Of a DNA stretch of 56,884 nucleotides, positions 26,252-35,599 are shown in pieces. Every line of letters begins with the position of its first letter. Position 1 is the stretch's first letter. Position numbers and translations under genes: made by a program. Location of the stretch: positions 1-56,884 of the forward strand of contig CACWJY010000025.1 of the NCBI GenBank assembly GCA_902761355.1. Reading direction: 5' to 3'. The stretch is from Fibrobacter succinogenes (GTDB taxonomy: Bacteria > Fibrobacterota > Fibrobacteria > Fibrobacterales > Fibrobacteraceae). The notes beneath the pieces are model-generated. The model had not been told where the DNA came from and searched no databases. It saw nothing but the letters and a program-made list of their open reading frames with translations.

Positions 26252-26875
26252 ATGGCAAAAGAAATCGATCCCAAAAGCACCACTAGAGCGAAAGCGTTTG
26301 AGTTTTGGATGCAAGCACCAAATCCGATGGTGACATTTTTCAAAACATTGAATGTCACAAGGCTCGTGAAGGTAAGCAAGAAACACGGCTTGAAGTTCAA
26401 TATGCTTATGGATTACTGCATCGGCAAGGCCGCGGCAAACGTTAAGGAATTTTACATGCTCCCGGTAAACGGCAAGCTTGTGCAATACGATTCGATTGCG
26501 GTGAACACAATCGTGAAAAACGACGAAGGCGAAGTCAGCTCTTGCGATATCCCGTATTCCGAAGATTTGACGACATTCAACCGTGACTATCTCAAATTCA
26601 CAAGGATCGTGGCAGAAAGTTGTACGGATTGGGACTTGTCCGAGAACAGCATGGTCATCGGCACATCGGCAATTGTTGACACGGAAATCGATGGCGCTGT
26701 CGGCATGAATTCCGGCATATTCAACAATCCGTTTATGATTTGGGGGCGGTTTAGGCGAAAGTTTTTCCGCTATGAATTGCCGGTTTCGTTCCAGTTTCAC
26801 CACACACAAATGGACGGTGCTCACGCCGGAAAGTTCCTTGCGAACTTGCAAAAAGCTATCAACGAACTACGATAA
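26252..26875 (+). CDS. CatA-like O-acetyltransferase (chloramphenicol acetyltransferase family)
   Basis: 207 residues, usual size for the family, which moves acetyl groups from acetyl-CoA to hydroxyls as a trimer. Seen: the catalytic motif FHHTQMDGAHAGKFL (HHxxxDG; second His H184, D188) near the C-terminus, FNMLMDYCIGKAA, and the conserved SAIVDTEIDG stretch. The substrate is unknown; many such chromosomal homologues do not confer chloramphenicol resistance. The ribosome site (TAAGG) is weak. It follows the RibD remnant and may be under TetR control by position. Confidence 0.85.
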   Translation: MAKEIDPKSTTRAKAFEFWMQAPNPMVTFFKTLNVTRLVKVSKKHGLKFNMLMDYCIGKAAANVKEFYMLPVNGKLVQYDSIAVNTIVKNDEGEVSSCDIPYSEDLTTFNRDYLKFTRIVAESCTDWDLSENSMVIGTSAIVDTEIDGAVGMNSGIFNNPFMIWGRFRRKFFRYELPVSFQFHHTQMDGAHAGKFLANLQKAINELR

Positions 26876-26881
26876 AAAAAC

Positions 26882-27289
26882 ATGAAAAAATTACGATTCG
26901 GAGCGGCGCTCCACTTCCTTATAGCTATTGGTCATGTATGCTGCCTGTTCGCTTTAGACGAGGCATTCGAAGCCTATGGAATTAAAGACTTCATGCATCA
27001 GATGGTATCAGGCCACATTTGGATATTGTATGCCCTGACCATCGGTCTTGCCTTTGCATTCTGCGTGGCTGGACTTTACGCACTCTCGGCTACCGGCGAC
27101 ATCCGGCGCTTGCCCTTGACACGTATGGCAGTCGTCACCATTGTTGTGCTCTACAGCCTTCGCGCTCTGGTTGGTGGTTTTAGCTGTATCAATGATTTTA
27201 CTTGGTTGCGATGTGTCTCGTCCCTCATTCCCGCCGTTATTGCATGGTGCTACTGGCCTGGAGTTAATTTGGGGAGGCGAGCGTCCTAA
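26882..27289 (+). CDS. Small four-helix membrane protein, unknown function
   Basis: Not recognised. 135 residues with four hydrophobic stretches (FGAALHFLIAIGHVCCLFAL, ILYALTIGLAFAFCVAGLYAL, MAVVTIVVLYSLRALVGG, LIPAVIAWCYWPG). It begins 6 nt after the acetyltransferase stop, so it is probably translated from the same mRNA. No motif suggests a function. Confidence 0.65.
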   Translation: MKKLRFGAALHFLIAIGHVCCLFALDEAFEAYGIKDFMHQMVSGHIWILYALTIGLAFAFCVAGLYALSATGDIRRLPLTRMAVVTIVVLYSLRALVGGFSCINDFTWLRCVSSLIPAVIAWCYWPGVNLGRRAS

Positions 27290-27348
27290 ATCTTTTGTAT
27301 TTAGTATAGTCAACGACGAAAGTAAAACTCTAACAAACGATTGAATAT

Positions 27349-27714
27349 ATGGTAATAAAGAAATTGGATCACAAACTAACAGTCTGTAAAGTAGCGGACG
27401 TTAGTGATTTTGATACGGGTAAGGATTTCTATTTCATTGGCAAGACCGACGAAGAAATATCCCTCGTATGCAAAACAGATGATGTACCCCAAAATACTAT
27501 TGAACGAGATGATGGATGGCGAGGATTCCGTATTCAGGGTGTACTTGATTTTTCTCTTATAGGTATCCTTTCGAAACTCTCGGCTATTCTTGCAGAAAAT
27601 GGCGTTGGAATTTTTGCGATATCCACTTTCAATACGGATTATATCCTTGTGAAAGCCAAAAATTTCGAGAAAGCGCTGAAAGTCTTGTCTGATGCGGGAT
27701 ATGATGTGGTGTGA
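27349..27714 (+). CDS. ACT domain-containing protein
   Basis: 121 residues. Seen: a C-terminal ACT_7-like domain, GVLDFSLIGILSKLSAILAE then GVGIFAISTFNTDYILV, as in small CASTOR-like amino-acid-sensing proteins. The N-terminal half is a second, degenerate ACT-like half. Role by family: ligand-responsive small protein, exact ligand unknown. No clear Shine-Dalgarno precedes the ATG. Confidence 0.82.
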   Translation: MVIKKLDHKLTVCKVADVSDFDTGKDFYFIGKTDEEISLVCKTDDVPQNTIERDDGWRGFRIQGVLDFSLIGILSKLSAILAENGVGIFAISTFNTDYILVKAKNFEKALKVLSDAGYDVV

Positions 27715-27743
27715 TAAAGCCTCAAAGAAAGGATTATAATCGG

Positions 27744-28203
27744 ATGAACTCTATTATCATTTACGGGAGCCGTTATGGCTCGACAAAACGCTACGCCGAA
27801 CGCCTCTCCGAAATCACAGGGTTCAAGGCTGTTTTCTTTAAAGACGTGAAAAGCGTTGCCGGCTATGACCGCATCGTCTATCTGGGCGCCCTCTGCGCCG
27901 GCGGTGTCATGGGCCTTAAGAAAACGGTTTGCGGCCTCTCTGCAAGTCAGGAACTGTTTGTCGCGACCGTCGGTCTCGCCGACCCGACCGATGCCGAAAA
28001 CGTCAACCACATCAGGGGCTGCCTCAAAAAGCAGGTTCCTGCATCAACACAGAATCATGATGAAACTTTTGTATTCGAAGGTCACGAAAATCCCCGAAGC
28101 GGAGCGCAACGCCGAAGTCCGCGCCCTCATCGCCACCTATGGCAAGCAAGTGGACTTCGTGAATCTCGATACCCTGGAACCGATTGCTCAAATTTTGAAA
28201 TAA
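27744..28203 (+). pseudogene. Flavodoxin-domain protein, disrupted by deletion and frameshift
   Basis: Starts at ATG 27744 (AAAGGA upstream) with MNSIIIYGSRYGSTKRYAE, the FMN-phosphate loop of flavodoxin-domain proteins. It continues with YDRIVYLGALCAGG and NHIRGCLKKQVP. The frame then breaks. From about 28040 the family's C-terminus resumes in another frame: HRIMMKLLYSKVTKIPEAER, then TYGKQVDFVNLDTLEPI. Compared with the family, about 20-25 residues containing the HLRGG-type segment seem missing at the junction. So an internal deletion with a net frameshift, not just one base error, is the likely cause. Confidence 0.7.
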
Positions 28204-28215
28204 TTTGAATAAGTT

Positions 28216-28262
28216 CCTTGACAAGAATTTTAAAATGGCTTTGTCAAGCCAAGCCGTATTTT
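28216..28262 (+). repeat. Intergenic repeat, copy C (partial)
   Basis: CCTTGACAAGAATTTTAAAA, then TGGCTTTGTCAAGCC, nearly the same as the first part of copy B at 35280-35313. A weaker match to the next block (CCGAAAA...GCG) follows. Confidence 0.7.
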
Positions 28263-28289
28263 ACCGAAAATTGCGAAAACGCAGCAAAA

Positions 28290-28312
28290 AAGGCGGACAT
28301 TGAGTCCGCCTT
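28290..28312. terminator. Bidirectional terminator between the flavodoxin remnant and the giant surface protein
   Basis: GGCGGAC/GTCCGCC stem. Six T residues follow it on the minus strand. Confidence 0.8.
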
Positions 28313-28334
28313 GTGCTTTTAAACATTTGTCAAT

Positions 28335-31300
28335 TTATTTTACATGCACTTGGAGCATCTGCATTTTGCCGCTCGATTCTACACGGACTAGGTAAATGCC
28401 CGGGACGAATTTTTTGAGCGAGACGAAGTGATTTCCTGCTGCAGAACCGCGGTAATGCATCTTGAGACTGCCCTGTACATCGAATACGGCGACCTTGAGT
28501 TCCGAGGCTACAAAATTCGTAACAACAAGCTCGTTATGAGCGTAGACAACCTTGAATGCACCAGCAAGCGTCGGCATAACCGGTGTCGTCGAATCGCTAG
28601 AACTGCTACCGGGTTCCACAGTGCTGGAACTGGATGCTGGAGCGCTGGAGGAGCTCGATGCGATCACAGAACTGCTGCTAGATTCCGCGACACTCGAAGA
28701 AGACGCGATTGCGCTAGACGAAGATGCCGGAATGCTCGAAGAACTGCTTGGAACTGGAGCCTTGATAGATGCCGTGAGCGTCTGCGCTTCCAAATCATTG
28801 TAATTTGCATTGCCAAGTACCATAAAATACACGGTATAATCACCGCCGTTAGTTGCCGTCGGCAAAGCTTCTGAATACTTTTCGTCACTGGCCAACTTAT
28901 AAACGAGCGTTCCGTTTTTGGCTTCACCGGCCGTCACAAGTGTCTGAGCCTTGCCGTTATACATCAGATTTTCTACAGCAACCGGAGCCTTGACAATTGT
29001 CGGATTCGCCTTTGTAATTTCAAAAGCCTGTTCGAGACCCGTTGCCGGCAACTTGTAATTCTTGTTGCTCAAGTCCGTTACCTTTGCGGTGTACTTGCCT
29101 GCATTTGTAGCAGCACCAGCAACCGTAAGGCCACACTTGTCGCTATTAACGACGCCACTAGCCGTTGCTGCCGGAACATGTTCGGAACCATTGTAAGCGA
29201 ACGAAGACTCGCCCCATGCAACGGAAACTTCCTTCGGTTCAACAGTCAACTTGCCTGCCACAAATTCAATTTCATAGTTGTCGGCAGTCAAGCCACTCGG
29301 CGTAACAGAGTATTCGCCGACATTACCATATTGCTTGTAATCGTAGCTATAGACGAGCGAGCCATTTAATGACTTTTCGTTATCTAAACCGCTAAAGCCA
29401 CTGAATACAACACCTGCATTAGACGGCATTTCGCCATAAACAATCGAATTGTCCTTTGCGCTAATCGTGACCGATGCCTTTGTAATTTCAAAAGGTTGTT
29501 CAAGACCTGTTGCAGGCAACTTGTAATTTTTGTTATTCAAGCCAGTTACCGTAGCGGTGTACTTGCCCGCATCCGTAGCAGCCCCTGCAACCGTAAAGTC
29601 GCACTGGTCATTGTTCAAAAGGCCTTCTACCGTTGCAGACGGAGCCTGAGCAAAGCTATTGTAAGTGAACGAAGTCTGTTTATCCCAAGCAACGGAAACT
29701 TCCTTCGGTTCAACCGTCAACTTGCCAGCCACAAATTCGATTTCGTAGTTGTCTGCGGTCAGGCCGCTCGGCGTAATGGTGTATTCGCCAACATCGCCAT
29801 ATTGCTTATAACTGAATTCAAAAGTAAGTGTTCCCTTCAAAACCTTGCTCGATTCCATTCCAGCAAATTCACCATACATAATACCGCCATCAATCGGTTT
29901 GTCGCCATAGACAATCGTATTGTTCATTGCGGTAATCTTAAGCGGAGCCTTTGTAATTTCGTATTCCTTTTCACAACCAGTTTTGGGCAATTTGTAGTTT
30001 GAATTTCCAATTTCCGTTACTATAGCGGTGTGCTTGCCGACATTGGTCTGGAAACCCGTCAAATACCAGGGCATCCTATCATTGTTCACAATTCCACCAA
30101 GTTTCGCTGTCGGATTGTGATCTTCACCATCGTAAACAAACGTGGTCTGCTCACCCCATATAATAGTGAGTTCCTTCGGTTCAACCGTCAACTTGCCATC
30201 AACGAAAGTAATTTCATAATTGTCAGAAGTCAGGCCGCCCGGTGTAATGGAGTATTCACCGACATTACCGTATTGCTTGTAATTGTAACTATAGACGAGC
30301 GCGCCATCCAAGGACTTTTCATTATCTTCACCGATAAAGCCGCTGAATTCAACACCCGCGTTAGACGGCTCATCACCATAGACAATTGTTGCGTTCTTGG
30401 CCGTAACCGTGAGCGGAATCTTGGCTATTTCAAAAGATTGTTCAAGCCCTGTTGCAGGCAACTTGTAATTTTTGTTATTCAAGCCAGTTACCGTAGCGGT
30501 GTACTTGCCGGCATTCGTAGCAGCCCCAGCCACCGTGAAATCGCACTGGTCATTGTTCAAAAGGCCTTCTGCTGCTGCATTCGGAGCATGAGCCTTGCCG
30601 TCATAGGTAAACGAAGTTTCATCATCCCAAGCAATGGAAACGACCTTCGGTTCAACCGTCAACTTGCCAGCCACAAATTCGATTTCGTAGTTGTCAGCCG
30701 TCAGGCCGCTCGGCGTAATGGCGAATTCACCGACATCACCGTACTGCTTGTAATTGATTTCAAAAGCAATTTCGCCTGTCAAGACATTGCTGGTTTCTTT
30801 TCCAACAAATCCGTCATAAGCAATACCTGCGCTAGCAGGTTCGTCGCCATAGACAATCGTATCGTTCAAGGCTGTAATCTTAAGCGGAGCCTTTTTGATT
30901 TCGAAGGCCTGTTCAATACCGGTTTCCGGCAACTTGTAATTCTCGTTGCTCAAATCCGTTACCTTTGCGGTGTACTTGCCGACATTTGTAGCAGCCCCCG
31001 TCACCGTGAAAATGCATTCATCGCTATTTTCGACACCATTAGCCGTAGCCATTGGAATCTGTTCAGAGCCATTGTAAGTGAACGAAGCATCACTCCAAAC
31101 TATCGAAATCTCCTTCGGTTCAACAGTCAACTCGCCTTCGACGAAAGTGATGTCGTAGTTGTCAGAAGACAAACCGCCTGGAATAATGACGTATTTGCCA
31201 ACTTTATAGAATTGCTCATAATCGTAGTTAAAGACAATCGAATCATTTAAGTCATTTTCGTTATCGTCGCCCACAAAGCCGCTGTATTCGACACCTGCGT

Positions 31301-34300
31301 TAGACGGTTCATCACCGTAGGCAATTGTTGCATTCTTGGCCGTAACCGTGAGCGGAGCCTTTGTAATTTCAAAGTCCGGTCCATCTCGATTTTCAGGCAA
31401 CTTGTAATTTACATTGGTTAAATCTATTGCCTCGGCAGAGTACTTGCCGCCATTCGTAGCGGAGTCTATAATAATGTTGCATTCGTCATTGTTCAAGAGA
31501 CCTTCAGCCGTCGCATTCGGAGCATGAGCCTTACCATTGTAAGTGAACGAAGTTTCTTTATCATCCCAGGCAATAGAGATTTCCTTCGGTTCAACAGTCA
31601 ACTTGCCAGCGACAAATTTAAATTCGTAGTTGTCGGATTCCAAACCGCTCGGCATAATGGCGTATTCACCGACTTTATCGTATTGAGCGTAATCGTAGCT
31701 ATAGACAATCGAGCCACTTAAGCTATTTTCATTATCGACGCTCACAAAGCCGCTGTATTCAACACCTGCATTTGCTGGTTTGTCACCATAGATAATCGAC
31801 TTATCCTTTGCGATAACAATCAAAGGTGCTTTAGCGATTTTAAATTGTTCGCTGATTTTACCGGTATAATGGCCTTTTCCGGTGATAGTCATGCTTGCCG
31901 TTCCAACAGATACGTTGTTCGAACATTGAGTCGTGAAATCTACACCGGGTTCAAGTACTTTTTCTCCGTCTGTAACGCTAATTGCAGGGCAAATTTGAGA
32001 ACCCGTATATGTTTGATCTTCAATGGCAGCGACCGTGATATCTGAGCTTGTAAACCGCTTTATCACCGACACGGTCAGATAGACTCCACCGCCATCTTTG
32101 ACATAGCCGTAGCCATTGGATATAAAGTGGAGCAACAATTGATTGGTGCTACTGGTGGCTGTGACAGAGGTCGTCGAAGAATTTTTGTAGCCCCTGAAAC
32201 GTCCGAGGCGTTTTGCATTGGTGCTGCTGCCGTCGTAGATATCAAGATAATCTTCTTCTGCAGACGAGTACATGAGTTTGACATATCCCGATACTTTCAT
32301 CATACAGTCCTCGGGTGCCGTCAATAACAGTTTGCCATCGTCATTGGTAAAGTAATATCCATCCTTTCCACTATTGTCGTAAACTCGGAATGAAGTCATG
32401 TCATCCTGAATGATAATATCTCGCTGGCCAGTCTTAGGCATATTGACAAAAAAGTCCGTCTTGGGCATAAATGTTGGCGTCACCGTTGCATCCGACGAAC
32501 GCATCTTGAATGAGTATCCCGTTGAGGCTGCGTAATAGACAGCATCGCCCCATTGAACGGTGTCAGGTTTTGTCATGACAATTTTTCCGTCCGCATCAAA
32601 AGCATCGATATCTTTCAACACATAGCCTTCGTCAGAACTTACGGTCACGTTGATAGTTCCGTTAGTTACGACCTGAGTTTTGTCAAACATTACATTACCG
32701 TGCTCCATATTTTTGTCGCTGCTTACACTGTAAACAGCAGGAGTAAAGACTTTAACGTTCAGGTCGAGACCGTACTTATGATAAAAATCTGTTCTCGAAA
32801 TATCGGCTGCCTTAAGGCGGACATAAGCTGTATTGCCTTCACTAACAACAGGATAAAGAGTCTCCTCTTTCTGCTGATTGCCATATGCTAATTTTTGTCC
32901 GTAACTTTTAGGAGGGTCATTATAGATTGCATAGTAAGACTCACTAGAGCTATTATCCACCATAAAGCTTTTTCCCGAAAATTGCATCACTTTACCCGAA
33001 GGTGCCGTTATTGCCAGGGTGCCATCGCTCAATGGTTGAAAATCACCATCCTTGCCGCCGTCGTCGTAAAGTTTAAATGAAGTAATATTGTCGGGAATGA
33101 CCATATTCTTTGTGCCAGAATGCGGCATATTGACATAGAGACCTCCTTCATCTGAATTCAGCTTGTTGGTGAATACAGCTGCGACGGTTACATTTTGGGT
33201 AGGCATCTTAAATGTCACTGTCTTACTGATAGTTTCGCTCCAGTCGGTGTACCAGTTACAATCAGTAACGTTGACAGTTTCACCGTCAGCTTTTACAACC
33301 CTTAGCTCGTTGAGCATATAACCTTCGTCGGGCGTAACAGTCAGAGTTATGTTGTCGTTTGCTTTTGCCTGTCTCAAATTCGCCGTTACTTGACCGCCGG
33401 TAAATCTGTCAGGTAGATTTACGTTGTATTTGCGGTCGGCTGGCACAAGTGTCACCGAAAGGTCTAAATCTGAATAGCCATACATCTCTCGATAACGAAT
33501 TGCTAAGTTTTTTCCCGTGCTAGTAATGGTGGGAATTATAGCCACTGGGTTAGGTAGGTAATCATAAATTAGCTCCGAATTCTCTAAAAGTATTGTTCCG
33601 CTCGCCTCATCGTTGTCATAAACAGTCAAATACCCTTCATATATTAATTCACAATCAATCAAATCGTTTTTCGACGTCCTATCCGCAGCCAGGGCTTTAC
33701 CAGACAATTGAATAAGATAGTTCGAATTGTCAGGAATGTTGATAACGAGGACACCATCCCATTCTTTGCCAAGAACATGATTCTTGCCACCAGCCTCATA
33801 GACCTTGAAGGATGTCAAGCCGTCTTTGATTTCCGATTCTGTAATCTTCAGCGTCATTTTACGTTTTTCGGGTATAGTTACATATTTCTCGTCGCCGTCT
33901 TGCGTCAGTACAGCCGTGTTAACCCACATTATGAATGACTGTGAACCGAAATAGGGGCTCTTACCCTTAATCGTCAGCATAAGTTTGCCTTCTTCCATAG
34001 CTCCAGTCGCATCCACGCTATACCCGACGGTCTCAGTATAGTGAGTTCCCCTTATCAATTTGTTACCGTTGTAATCGTAAACGTCATAATTGATATACTT
34101 TATCGCTCCATTCGGGAGAATGCTATAGTCTTGCATTTGAAGGTTCGCTAACGCAATCGAGTTGTTGTCTAGCTCAACCGGAATAATTTTCTGATTTTGC
34201 CTTTTTGCAAGTTCATCCGCTAAGACTAAGTCTGTACTTCCTTCGTAATAGAAACGCGAATCTCCCTCAATGCTGATATCACCCCTGTAACTATTTGCAT

Positions 34301-35141
34301 TGATGAAATCTGTACTTTCAGTCCACGACAATGAAATAGTTCCTACGGTTCCCTCTCTTGTTGAACCATCACGGCCTGGACCTATTCCGTTACCCCTTAA
34401 ACTTACTGCAGTGACTTGGCCTCCACTGATGGTAATCGATCCACCTTTGCCCTTTCCACTTTCGTTAATGGTACCGCCGCCAATCGCCGCAGCGCCATAT
34501 GTTCCCGATGTCGCTTTAACAACGCCACCAGTAATGGTTATCGTACCAGCATTGCCATTAAAACCACCTCCAATACCGGCTCCTTTGCAACCTCTACTTC
34601 CAGAATCAGATATAGCATTGACCGTACCACCACGGATAGTGATGTTACCACCGGAGCCCAGTTCCGCACCACCTATTGCCGCCCCGAAATAATAGCTTAG
34701 TGAACCAGTGTTAATCGCTGTTATATTACCCCCTAATATTGTAATCGAACCTGCATTGGCAATGCCATTGCCTTTACTTCCACCAAGTGGAGAATTTTCG
34801 TTGCTGCTGCCAGATCTCGTATTAAGGTTTCCCTCGCCTGTTATTGTAAGGCTGTGTCCATCATGAACGCCAATGCCATTTTGTGCATCAAGTGTTGTTT
34901 GTGCGCCAAGGTTCAATGTAACAGAACCTCTAATATAGATTCGCCTACTGAACGTAACAGTACCGTTGCCAATAATATTGACAGAGCAGTTCTCCCATGT
35001 TGTTTCTTTATTGATGGTTTGCCCCATAGCTTCGATGTTGATCACATCTTCCGCCAACGAGGTTGCTGCCATAAGCAGGGTAAAAATCAGAGCAAGCCCC
35101 AAACGGAGCGAACGTAATGAATTGATATGTGTATTAAACAC
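28335..35141 (-). CDS. Giant secreted repeat protein with MBG-type repeats (putative surface adhesin)
   Basis: 2268 residues, start GTG 35141 with AAGGAG 8 nt upstream. Seen in order: a signal peptide (to about residue 31). A Gly-rich repeat region with GGxxTITGG-like turns (about 60-280), probably a β-helix. Three CUB-like segments, each ending a DDGGKDG-type stretch, alternate with InlB-B-like repeats (GGQVTANL, EGYMLNEL). Six tandem units of 156/157 residues each (about 1100-2050) join an MBG-type half (KAPLTVTAKNATIAYGDEP) to an Ig-like half (FTYNGKAHAPNA...NYKLP). A Ser-rich linker (about 2134-2180) and a C-terminal sorting-like tail (GIYLVRVESSGKMQM) end it. Adhesion or surface-structure function is inferred from architecture only. 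Confidence 0.85.
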   Translation of the reverse strand: MFNTHINSLRSLRLGLALIFTLLMAATSLAEDVINIEAMGQTINKETTWENCSVNIIGNGTVTFSRRIYIRGSVTLNLGAQTTLDAQNGIGVHDGHSLTITGEGNLNTRSGSSNENSPLGGSKGNGIANAGSITILGGNITAINTGSLSYYFGAAIGGAELGSGGNITIRGGTVNAISDSGSRGCKGAGIGGGFNGNAGTITITGGVVKATSGTYGAAAIGGGTINESGKGKGGSITISGGQVTAVSLRGNGIGPGRDGSTREGTVGTISLSWTESTDFINANSYRGDISIEGDSRFYYEGSTDLVLADELAKRQNQKIIPVELDNNSIALANLQMQDYSILPNGAIKYINYDVYDYNGNKLIRGTHYTETVGYSVDATGAMEEGKLMLTIKGKSPYFGSQSFIMWVNTAVLTQDGDEKYVTIPEKRKMTLKITESEIKDGLTSFKVYEAGGKNHVLGKEWDGVLVINIPDNSNYLIQLSGKALAADRTSKNDLIDCELIYEGYLTVYDNDEASGTILLENSELIYDYLPNPVAIIPTITSTGKNLAIRYREMYGYSDLDLSVTLVPADRKYNVNLPDRFTGGQVTANLRQAKANDNITLTVTPDEGYMLNELRVVKADGETVNVTDCNWYTDWSETISKTVTFKMPTQNVTVAAVFTNKLNSDEGGLYVNMPHSGTKNMVIPDNITSFKLYDDGGKDGDFQPLSDGTLAITAPSGKVMQFSGKSFMVDNSSSESYYAIYNDPPKSYGQKLAYGNQQKEETLYPVVSEGNTAYVRLKAADISRTDFYHKYGLDLNVKVFTPAVYSVSSDKNMEHGNVMFDKTQVVTNGTINVTVSSDEGYVLKDIDAFDADGKIVMTKPDTVQWGDAVYYAASTGYSFKMRSSDATVTPTFMPKTDFFVNMPKTGQRDIIIQDDMTSFRVYDNSGKDGYYFTNDDGKLLLTAPEDCMMKVSGYVKLMYSSAEEDYLDIYDGSSTNAKRLGRFRGYKNSSTTSVTATSSTNQLLLHFISNGYGYVKDGGGVYLTVSVIKRFTSSDITVAAIEDQTYTGSQICPAISVTDGEKVLEPGVDFTTQCSNNVSVGTASMTITGKGHYTGKISEQFKIAKAPLIVIAKDKSIIYGDKPANAGVEYSGFVSVDNENSLSGSIVYSYDYAQYDKVGEYAIMPSGLESDNYEFKFVAGKLTVEPKEISIAWDDKETSFTYNGKAHAPNATAEGLLNNDECNIIIDSATNGGKYSAEAIDLTNVNYKLPENRDGPDFEITKAPLTVTAKNATIAYGDEPSNAGVEYSGFVGDDNENDLNDSIVFNYDYEQFYKVGKYVIIPGGLSSDNYDITFVEGELTVEPKEISIVWSDASFTYNGSEQIPMATANGVENSDECIFTVTGAATNVGKYTAKVTDLSNENYKLPETGIEQAFEIKKAPLKITALNDTIVYGDEPASAGIAYDGFVGKETSNVLTGEIAFEINYKQYGDVGEFAITPSGLTADNYEIEFVAGKLTVEPKVVSIAWDDETSFTYDGKAHAPNAAAEGLLNNDQCDFTVAGAATNAGKYTATVTGLNNKNYKLPATGLEQSFEIAKIPLTVTAKNATIVYGDEPSNAGVEFSGFIGEDNEKSLDGALVYSYNYKQYGNVGEYSITPGGLTSDNYEITFVDGKLTVEPKELTIIWGEQTTFVYDGEDHNPTAKLGGIVNNDRMPWYLTGFQTNVGKHTAIVTEIGNSNYKLPKTGCEKEYEITKAPLKITAMNNTIVYGDKPIDGGIMYGEFAGMESSKVLKGTLTFEFSYKQYGDVGEYTITPSGLTADNYEIEFVAGKLTVEPKEVSVAWDKQTSFTYNSFAQAPSATVEGLLNNDQCDFTVAGAATDAGKYTATVTGLNNKNYKLPATGLEQPFEITKASVTISAKDNSIVYGEMPSNAGVVFSGFSGLDNEKSLNGSLVYSYDYKQYGNVGEYSVTPSGLTADNYEIEFVAGKLTVEPKEVSVAWGESSFAYNGSEHVPAATASGVVNSDKCGLTVAGAATNAGKYTAKVTDLSNKNYKLPATGLEQAFEITKANPTIVKAPVAVENLMYNGKAQTLVTAGEAKNGTLVYKLASDEKYSEALPTATNGGDYTVYFMVLGNANYNDLEAQTLTASIKAPVPSSSSSIPASSSSAIASSSSVAESSSSSVIASSSSSAPASSSSTVEPGSSSSDSTTPVMPTLAGAFKVVYAHNELVVTNFVASELKVAVFDVQGSLKMHYRGSAAGNHFVSLKKFVPGIYLVRVESSGKMQMLQVHVK
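28990..31850 (-). repeat. Six tandem ~471-nt in-frame repeats inside the giant gene
   Basis: A CCTTCGGTTC marker recurs at 29231, 29702, 30173, 30644, 31112 and 31583. The spacings are 471, 471, 471, 468 and 471 nt, all multiples of three. DNA identity between units is high in places, so recombination could change the copy number. Confidence 0.9.
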
Positions 35142-35280
35142 TTTTTTTCTCCTTCTTCTATTTTAGATTTTGCGAACAAATTTAGAATATTTTTTACAAA
35201 ATATAATATAAAAAAAACAATATCATAACCCAAATGCGTTGCACTTTTTTTTGCTATGGCGCCGTGACCGTATAAAAGGA

Positions 35281-35546
35281 CTTGACAAAAATTTTAAAAT
35301 GGCTCTGTCAAGCCTTTTTATATAGCTGCGCGGTTATTTCCGAAAAACTGCGGTTCTGCTGCGGTTTTAGCCATGGCTCTGTCAAGTCTGGTCGTACGGC
35401 TATTTTTTGGCTGTGGTTATGCTGCGGCGCCGAAACCTAAAAACTACCTAAAAATGGCGTTTTTGAAGTAAAAATGCAGTTTTCTAGGGGCTTACAAATT
35501 GAGAAAAGTTTGCTAGCACCTACTTTTTATACGGATTGGCTTGACA
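35281..35546 (+). repeat. Intergenic repeat, copy B (expanded)
   Basis: The start (CTTGACAAAAATTTTAAAAT, then GGCTCTGTCAAGCC) and the end (GGGGCTTACAAATTGAGAAA, then AGTTTGCTAG...TTGGCTTGACA) both match copy A. A ~130-nt middle with a second ATGGCTCTGTCAAG box (35372-35385) is extra. CTTGACA/TGTCAAG form inverted repeats within it. Confidence 0.7.
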
Positions 35547-35569
35547 GAGCCTTTAAAATAGTGTACATT
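35541..35569 (+). promoter_or_regulatory. Promoter of the zinc-ribbon gene, from the repeat's end
   Basis: TTGACA (35541-35546), 17 nt, then TACATT (35564-35569). The region TGTACATTTGTGTATA around the -10 is partly palindromic and may bind a regulator. Same -35 geometry as the tetR promoter in copy A. Confidence 0.6.
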
Positions 35570-35599
35570 TGTGTATATAAAACAAAAAAGGAGAACTTT

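Larger units (their letters stand above)
35142..35599. other. 458-nt gene-free regulatory stretch between divergent genes
   Basis: Contains repeat copy B and the promoter of the zinc-ribbon gene on the right. The left ~80 nt is AT-rich and should hold the promoter of the giant surface protein. No gene is seen. Confidence 0.6.

Noticed and set aside
30030..31250. 406-codon plus-strand frame inside the giant surface protein gene
   Set aside because: It is the complement of the repeat region; repetitive because the real gene repeats. No ribosome site or known domain.
28990..31850. CRISPR-like regular spacing of a repeated sequence
   Set aside because: Period is 468-471 nt, in frame and translated as protein repeats; no short spacers.
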